From a bacterium (GTDB taxonomy: Bacteria; UBP14; UBA6098; B30-G16), in contig JAMOPH010000259.1 of assembly GCA_027064665.1 (NCBI GenBank), positions 1 to 10,575 on the forward strand: a stretch of 10,575 bases of DNA. Reading direction: 5' to 3'. Shown here one piece after another: positions 5,563 through 10,575 of this stretch. The translations under genes were made by a program, and so were the position numbers. Each line of letters opens with the position of its first letter. The stretch's first letter is position 1. Below the pieces are notes generated by a model that was not told where the DNA came from, searched no databases, and saw only the letters and a list, made by a program, of their open reading frames with translations.

Positions 5563-8500
5563 ATGAGGCGAAGTTTAGCATTGGCATTACTGGTTGTGGC
5601 AGCAGGAGTTATATTGGCGCAGGAGCCACCGCCACCGCTTTCTGCGGCGGTGAGGGACCCCGGCTATACATATGCGCCTTCGGGGGCGTTTACGGTATGT
5701 GTAAATCACGCCTGTATCGTGGCAAATCCTGCGGGAACGCACTATCAGTTCAGGCGCACCACAGTTCTGGCTTCCACCCCGATGGACAGCACCACCGAGG
5801 CGCTGGCAGAAACCTGTTTCACTTTCGTTGGCGCAGGCGACGGCGAAATTTTTGAGTATTCCGTCAGGGCAATTCTGGATGATGACACCTCCTTCTGGTC
5901 CGACCCGGTGCGCATCACCCACGACCTTGAACCGCCGGAGTGGGTGCCGTATGTAATCGCACAGCATTGTTGTTCCGGCGGCGAGTGCGCAATATATATC
6001 ACCTGGCAGCGTGCCGGCGATTTCGCTCTCGGCGTCAACGGCTCCGAGGTAAGAGGATATGGAATCTATCGCTCTCCTACCCCGGATGGTGTGATCATTG
6101 ACCTCGGATATATCACTCCCACCACGCCGGCTCTGGCGTTTGTCCCCTCCGATGGCTCGGAGATATATTCCTTCGTTGATACGCTGATTACTCCCGGCGA
6201 AACATATCACTACATCGTGGTTGCCTTTGACAGCGCCGGATATCCCTCCGCCGGGATTGGACATTTCCAGCATTTCGGCAATCAGATTGTGTCCGCCTCG
6301 GCGGTGGGTCCCGGCGTGTGCGACCTTCCGCTTCAGGCTGTCCTCAAACCTGTGCCCCCGGTGATAGATTCGCTCAACTACCGCGTTGAAATTGATGACC
6401 GGGCTGTGTGGCTCACATTCTCAAGGATGTATCAGTTCGTCCTTGAGGACATCTCCTGCGGAACCGCAGACACCACGCCCTGGACAAATCTCCCCTACTA
6501 TGAGTGGTCGCTTCGGGATGGACACAGATACAATTTCTACGCCCGAATTCGTGATGATGTGGTTGCGGATACCTCGGACTGGTTTGTGCGTGGTCCGATG
6601 CTTGTGGATATGTCGCCGCCGCTTGGCGTGGACAGTCTGGTCGCCTCGGTTGAGGGCTCAACCATCGTGGTCAACTTCTATGTCTCCGATGAGGGTGTTC
6701 TGGACTGCCTCACCGATGAATGCGGAACCCACTGCGGCGTCGGTCTGATGGAATACAGGCTCTACCGTGTGAACTACGATTCTCTGGATTCTTTCTTCCC
6801 CTACGACCCTGCGGGAGATTCTCCTTATCTGCTCCACACCTATGGGGCAAGCGACCCCTGGGCAACCGATACAGTTTTCTACTTCCGTGATGACGGCTCG
6901 GTGCTCCCCCTTGATGACAACGAGACATATCTTTACATAGTCATCACCGTGGACAGTTTGGGGCACTATTCAATGACCCCGTATTTCGGCAGTTATGACA
7001 CCGCCACGGCGGATCTGGGAATCACGGACCCGGAATTAGTGAGTTTGCCCACCTGGTCCACCGGCGATTGCGTCACGCTCCAGATTATAGACTCCAGCCA
7101 CTGCGATTACGATTCCATCTACATTCAGCAGGCGTCAAATCCGGAGTTCACCGCAGGACTGCACACCTACGGACCATACTGGATTCACGACAGTATTCTG
7201 GGCAACCCCGACGACGGCGACTGCAACGACTGGGACACCCTGACATTCCGGATATGTGGTCTTGAGGAGGCGCAGTATTATTTCCGTGTGTGGGCTGTGG
7301 ACCATTTCGGCAATGTGTCCAACTACTCCAATGTGGTCAACACGCGGTTTGACAACACGCCGCCGCAGCCCCGCTCGGTGGACAGCATTCGTTCTCTCGC
7401 TGTCTGCACAGACCAGGTGAAAATCAAGGTCTGCTGGCACAAATCCTACGATGCCGGAATCGGGATGGATTCATATCAACTCTATCGCTCGGACACCCCG
7501 GGCGATTTGGGAGAATTGATTACCACGATAGACCACAATCCGCTCACCGAGGTCTATTGTTTTGAGGATGCCGACCCTAATCCGGGGAACAATTTCAGGG
7601 ACAATTACTACACCATCATCACTGTTGACAACTTCGGCAATCAGGCGCAGGGAACTCAAGTTGGTTTCCGTGAGGGCACTCCGCCCTGTCCCGTCAGGAT
7701 TGACACTGTGTATCCGGAGTTCATTGATGGAGAGATGTATGTGGTTATAGAGTGGAGCGACACCACTCCGCCGGATTACGGTTCCGGCGGGATGGGCAAC
7801 GCCTATCGTGTTGAGCACGCTGCCGACTCCTCGTGGCTGTGCCTCGGCGACCCGGACATTATCACGATTGAGGAGCCGACCTATTCTCACAGATTGGTTC
7901 TTCCGAGGTCAATCATCGTGGGTTCGCCGCATAGATTCTTCCATATAGCCACAATTGATGCCTACGGCAACGAGAGCGGATATTCTGTGCCGTATCACTA
8001 TGTTGATTCCAGTTGGGTGGCGGATTCTATGGTTGTCCATCTGTATCACGGCTGGAATATGGTCGGGCTTCCGATATTGCCAAGAAGCACCAACTACCGT
8101 GATGTTTTCCCGTCGGCGCTGGGTGCGCTGACATATACGGCTGGTGCCGGGTATTCCCCCGTGGATGAACTTGAAATCGGCTATGGATACTGGATTTACA
8201 ACCCCGGCGATATGGACATTATGATTCACGGGTATCATATCCCCTATGTTACCCGGATTTTGCCGGTGGCGGGATACTATATGGTCAGCGGAATAACCGA
8301 CACCACCTGGTTTGACCTCACACCAGAGGAAGCCCGCGTTATGAGCGGGGTTATCTGGTTCAATCCGCTGAGCGAAAGTTATGAGATTGCCACCAGCCTT
8401 GAGCCCGGCAAGGGATACTGGATTCTGGTATCTGATTCCTGCGAATACAGTGTGCCCGAAGGAATGTTCGGACGGGTGGAGACAGAGCCCGTCTGGAGCG

Positions 8501-9099
8501 TTGAACTCCGTGCGGGAACACAGCAGTTGATAATCGGTGCCGGCAGCGATGCGCTGGATTTGGCTATGCCGCCTGCCCCGCCCGAGGTGGTTCTGCCGGC
8601 TCTGGTGGATGGCGACCGGAGAATGATAAGGGATATCTCCGCCGATGGCGTGTGGCAGGTGGAAATCCCCGAAAGAACCACTCTCCGGTGGAATCCCAAA
8701 GAAGTTCCTGCAGGTCTTGTGCTTTATGCCGGCGGCGGAACAGTGGATATGACCGCCGTTGGGCAGGTTGCCCTTGAGCCGGGAATTTACAGGATAGCCT
8801 TTGAGAGCAAATCCGCTCTGCCGCAAAAACTTGATGTCCTGGCGCATCCGAACCCGTTCAATTCAAGAGTGTCTGTGAACATCAATGTGCCCGCTTCCGG
8901 AGATGTCAGCGTTGCTATTTACTCCGCCGATGGCAAACTGGTCAGGACGCTGTGGCGGGGAGAACTTTCTGCGGGTGCGCACAACTTCGTCTGGGACGGC
9001 ACCGATGACACCGGTGGGGAACTCCCCGGCGGAGTTTACTTCATAAAGGCAACGACCGGGACGAAAAGTGTGGAGCGCTCTGTCCTGTTTATCCGATAG
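5563..9099 (+). CDS. Large secreted repeat protein: fibronectin/Ig-like array, GWN/GYW modules, FlgD-like C-terminal domain
   Basis: The 1178-residue protein starts with a clear signal peptide (MRRS, hydrophobic to about 19, ending LAQ). About seven beta-sandwich units fill residues 22-820, at roughly 22-121, 123-232, 265-348, 349-475, 488-597, 598-702 and 706-816. Several close with a strand pattern Y-x-I/V-x-x-x-D-x-x-G (for example 456-470, 572-586, 682-693, 792-805) and several open with T/S/E-P-P. This array holds 20 of the 21 cysteines, unusual for such proteins. Residues 823-965 are two GWN/GYW modules. Residues about 978-1075 form a beta-rich linker domain. Residues 1093-1178 (HPNPFNSR..., DGKLVRTL, WDGTDDTGGELPGGVYF) match the FlgD-like/type IX sorting-tail pattern. 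Role: an exported adhesin, scaffold or cell-surface protein; the specific ligand cannot be read. It is followed after 37 nt by a second surface-protein gene, probably in one operon. Confidence 0.88.
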   Translation: MRRSLALALLVVAAGVILAQEPPPPLSAAVRDPGYTYAPSGAFTVCVNHACIVANPAGTHYQFRRTTVLASTPMDSTTEALAETCFTFVGAGDGEIFEYSVRAILDDDTSFWSDPVRITHDLEPPEWVPYVIAQHCCSGGECAIYITWQRAGDFALGVNGSEVRGYGIYRSPTPDGVIIDLGYITPTTPALAFVPSDGSEIYSFVDTLITPGETYHYIVVAFDSAGYPSAGIGHFQHFGNQIVSASAVGPGVCDLPLQAVLKPVPPVIDSLNYRVEIDDRAVWLTFSRMYQFVLEDISCGTADTTPWTNLPYYEWSLRDGHRYNFYARIRDDVVADTSDWFVRGPMLVDMSPPLGVDSLVASVEGSTIVVNFYVSDEGVLDCLTDECGTHCGVGLMEYRLYRVNYDSLDSFFPYDPAGDSPYLLHTYGASDPWATDTVFYFRDDGSVLPLDDNETYLYIVITVDSLGHYSMTPYFGSYDTATADLGITDPELVSLPTWSTGDCVTLQIIDSSHCDYDSIYIQQASNPEFTAGLHTYGPYWIHDSILGNPDDGDCNDWDTLTFRICGLEEAQYYFRVWAVDHFGNVSNYSNVVNTRFDNTPPQPRSVDSIRSLAVCTDQVKIKVCWHKSYDAGIGMDSYQLYRSDTPGDLGELITTIDHNPLTEVYCFEDADPNPGNNFRDNYYTIITVDNFGNQAQGTQVGFREGTPPCPVRIDTVYPEFIDGEMYVVIEWSDTTPPDYGSGGMGNAYRVEHAADSSWLCLGDPDIITIEEPTYSHRLVLPRSIIVGSPHRFFHIATIDAYGNESGYSVPYHYVDSSWVADSMVVHLYHGWNMVGLPILPRSTNYRDVFPSALGALTYTAGAGYSPVDELEIGYGYWIYNPGDMDIMIHGYHIPYVTRILPVAGYYMVSGITDTTWFDLTPEEARVMSGVIWFNPLSESYEIATSLEPGKGYWILVSDSCEYSVPEGMFGRVETEPVWSVELRAGTQQLIIGAGSDALDLAMPPAPPEVVLPALVDGDRRMIRDISADGVWQVEIPERTTLRWNPKEVPAGLVLYAGGGTVDMTAVGQVALEPGIYRIAFESKSALPQKLDVLAHPNPFNSRVSVNINVPASGDVSVAIYSADGKLVRTLWRGELSAGAHNFVWDGTDDTGGELPGGVYFIKATTGTKSVERSVLFIR
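8029..8460 (+). repeat. Tandem GWN/GYW module pair in the large surface protein
   Basis: Two units of about 72 codons lie at 8029-8247 (GWNMVGLPI ... GYGYWIYNPGD) and 8248-8460 (GYYMVSGIT ... GKGYWILVSDS). They match in opening strand, Y/F-x-P-x-x-E/S middle and the G-x-GYW close. They also match the pair at 82-498. In the linear protein they sit between the Ig-like array and the C-terminal domain. Confidence 0.6.
8839..9096 (+). other. FlgD-like / type IX sorting-like C-terminal domain
   Basis: The last 86 codons encode the pattern N-P-F-N, beta strands with IYSADGKLVRTL, G-x-H-x-x-x-WDG-x-D-x-x-G and GVYF. This is the order seen in FlgD Ig-like domains and type A sorting tails of FCB bacteria. 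Which of the two roles applies depends on whether the genome has type IX secretion genes, which this window does not show. Confidence 0.7.
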
Positions 9100-9123
9100 A
9101 GGCAACGGTGGAAATTAAGATAA

Positions 9124-9129
9124 AAGGAG
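9124..9129 (+). promoter_or_regulatory. Ribosome binding site of the second surface-protein gene
   Basis: AAGGAG ends 7 nt before ATG 9137, a near-ideal site. It lies in the 37-nt gap after the previous stop, and no terminator is seen there. Confidence 0.65.
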
Positions 9130-9136
9130 TTAAGAT

Positions 9137-10575
9137 ATGAGAAGACTTGGCGTAATAGGGATAGCATTGATGGGATTTGCGGTGATGTGGGCGCAGGGTT
9201 CCCCCACACTTGAGCCACTTCCCGAAATCGTTGGGGGAAGCACCTGCACAATCCACTGGACTTTGCCCGATGGAGCATCGCCGTATGTGTATCACATTCA
9301 GGTGCTTCGGGCGGACAGCGGCGAGACCGAATTCCCCGATTCCCTTGATGACCTCTACAATGATACCCTCTGGTCTATTTTCCCGATTCCGCTGGCGGAT
9401 GCCGTGGGCGATTCCTACACAATCGGGCTGGACAGGACAAGTTCCCACGCCGATGACCCCCTCGCCAACGGCGCAAGATACTGCTACAGAATCAGATACA
9501 AATACATTGAGGGCGGGGATTATCACTTTTCCGAATGGTCAAATGTGGTGTGCGCACGGCAGGATGGCACTCCGCCGGTGGTCGGCGTGGATGCCCTGCC
9601 AATCTGGACTAACACCCCCACGGTGACTGTGACCTGCTCGCTCTATGATGACATCTCCAACCAGATTTCCGGGGCAAAACTGTATTACCGCACAGATTCC
9701 ACCTCCGACTGGGAATTCTATCAGCAGCAGGATGTCCCTGGCACCGGCACGGTTTATATAGAATTTTCCTTTGAGGCACCCGAGGATGGATATTACGAGT
9801 TCTATGTCGTCGGAATTGATGGCCTCGGAAACGAGAGCAGTCTTTACGACGGCTTGACTCCCGTTCCTCCTCACACCTGGACACGGTTTGACACCGAGGA
9901 GCCCGTGGCGGATATTGATGTCTCCGGATTTGAGGAGTATTACACCACCCGGTCAATTGTTGTGCCGTTTGATGCCAGCGACACCTACAGCGGAATAAAG
10001 CGTGTGGAGATTTATTTCCGCCGTGATGGCGCCGCCGCAGAACTTTTTGACTCCCACACCTACGGCGGAGAATTAGAAATCTCCGATGTGGACACCTTCA
10101 CCACCGCCCACGACGGCGTGTTTGAACTGTATGCCCTTGCAATAGATTCCGCCGACAATGTGGAGTCCTCCACAGCCACAGAGGTCACCTTCAATGTGGA
10201 TACCCGCCAGCCGGAGTTTGAGACCACCATCACCGAGGACACCACCGGGACCCCGCACAGGTATGATGTCCCCGCCGAGGATGGCTATTCCAACGAGACG
10301 GCGATATTTGTCACGCCCGAGGACCCGCAGGACCTTCCGCCCGCCGGCGACACCTACGCCTCCGGAATTGAGAGCGTCTATGTCGCCGAGGGACCGGCAT
10401 TCGGCGTGAACCTTCAGGTTTTCCCGTACGACCCCGCAGGCAACTACCTCTACACGATGACCGACGGCGACGGCGAGAAAACCATCTATGTCAAACTCAA
10501 GGACTTCGCCGGCAACTTCTCTGAGGCAAAATCCCGGACGATTATCCTTGACACCGACGCCCCAACTATGCGCAA
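9137..10575 (+). CDS. Secreted Ig/fibronectin-like repeat protein (5' part, runs off the window)
   Basis: The frame is open from ATG 9137 to the window edge (479 full codons, no stop). Residues 1-20 are a signal peptide (MRR, then hydrophobic, ending WAQ), like that of the preceding protein. A fibronectin-like unit (about 23-140) with three cysteines is followed by Ig-like units, roughly 146-236, 254-356 and 357-474. Each ends with the pattern Y/F-x-x-x-x-x-D-x-x-x-N-x-S/E: YYEFYVVGIDGLGNES (219-234), FELYALAIDSADNVES (329-344) and TIYVKLKDFAGNFSE (449-463). Acidic and threonine-rich stretches link them. The role is presumably cell-surface binding or scaffolding; no catalytic motif is visible so far. 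It is probably co-transcribed with the 5563-9099 gene. The C-terminal anchoring or sorting domain, if present, lies outside the window. Confidence 0.85.
   Translation, partial: MRRLGVIGIALMGFAVMWAQGSPTLEPLPEIVGGSTCTIHWTLPDGASPYVYHIQVLRADSGETEFPDSLDDLYNDTLWSIFPIPLADAVGDSYTIGLDRTSSHADDPLANGARYCYRIRYKYIEGGDYHFSEWSNVVCARQDGTPPVVGVDALPIWTNTPTVTVTCSLYDDISNQISGAKLYYRTDSTSDWEFYQQQDVPGTGTVYIEFSFEAPEDGYYEFYVVGIDGLGNESSLYDGLTPVPPHTWTRFDTEEPVADIDVSGFEEYYTTRSIVVPFDASDTYSGIKRVEIYFRRDGAAAELFDSHTYGGELEISDVDTFTTAHDGVFELYALAIDSADNVESSTATEVTFNVDTRQPEFETTITEDTTGTPHRYDVPAEDGYSNETAIFVTPEDPQDLPPAGDTYASGIESVYVAEGPAFGVNLQVFPYDPAGNYLYTMTDGDGEKTIYVKLKDFAGNFSEAKSRTIILDTDAPTMR

Noticed and set aside
5587..6273. 228-codon minus-strand open frame
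   Set aside because: It is antisense to the N-terminal part of the large secreted protein, where the plus frame has a signal peptide and repeat units.
7909..8847. 312-codon open frame on the minus strand
   Set aside because: It lies fully inside the large surface-protein gene on the opposite strand, has no ribosome site and no recognisable domain. The codon bias of the real gene explains it.
1..10575. tRNA or rRNA genes, CRISPR arrays, insertion sequences
   Set aside because: No cloverleaf sequence, regular short repeat array, transposase motif or terminal inverted repeat pair was seen on either strand.

Overview
The window reads as bacterial chromosome, roughly half to mid-50s percent GC, with dense genes and short gaps. 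All three stop codons end real genes (TGA, TAG and an intact-looking standard code). Two genes start with TTG. The long secreted proteins built from immunoglobulin/fibronectin-like repeats and a C-terminal domain starting with an N-P-F-N motif (FlgD-like, resembling type IX sorting tails) suggest a member of the FCB group or a neighbouring candidate phylum such as Cloacimonadota, WOR-3 or Marinimicrobia. An MNT/HEPN pair and a Memo/AMMECR1 protein would also suit a thermophilic or anaerobic lineage. This placement is inference; no marker gene is present.

Layout. Positions 1-501 hold the 3' end of a gene whose last 140 codons are two tandem copies of a 'GWN...GYW' surface-protein module. It is followed almost directly by a two-gene unit: an intact MNT nucleotidyltransferase (505-834) and a HEPN partner (831-1219). 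The HEPN gene is broken by a 5-bp tandem duplication and carries a stop codon in the restored frame. On the minus strand, 2561-1368 encodes a GAF + HD-GYP cyclic-di-GMP phosphodiesterase. Its promoter region faces, back to back, a near-consensus sigma-70 promoter (2679-2706) that drives rightward transcription.

The rightward unit 2783-5477 is the most unusual part. Its first gene is an apparently secreted fusion of a MEMO domain and an AMMECR1 domain in which the hallmark residues of both families are missing. It overlaps the start of a secreted M23 (MepM-like) peptidoglycan endopeptidase. After an 85-bp AT-rich gap come two large secreted beta-sandwich repeat proteins: a complete one of 1178 residues (5563-9099), carrying the same GWN/GYW modules as the first gene plus a FlgD-like C-terminal domain, and a second (9137 to the window edge) that runs off the end.

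As a whole the window is devoted to the cell envelope and cell surface: repeat-rich exported proteins, a cell-wall hydrolase with a possible pseudoenzyme partner, and a second-messenger phosphodiesterase. A decaying toxin-antitoxin-like pair is inserted among them. All family assignments come from reading the protein sequences; no database search was done.
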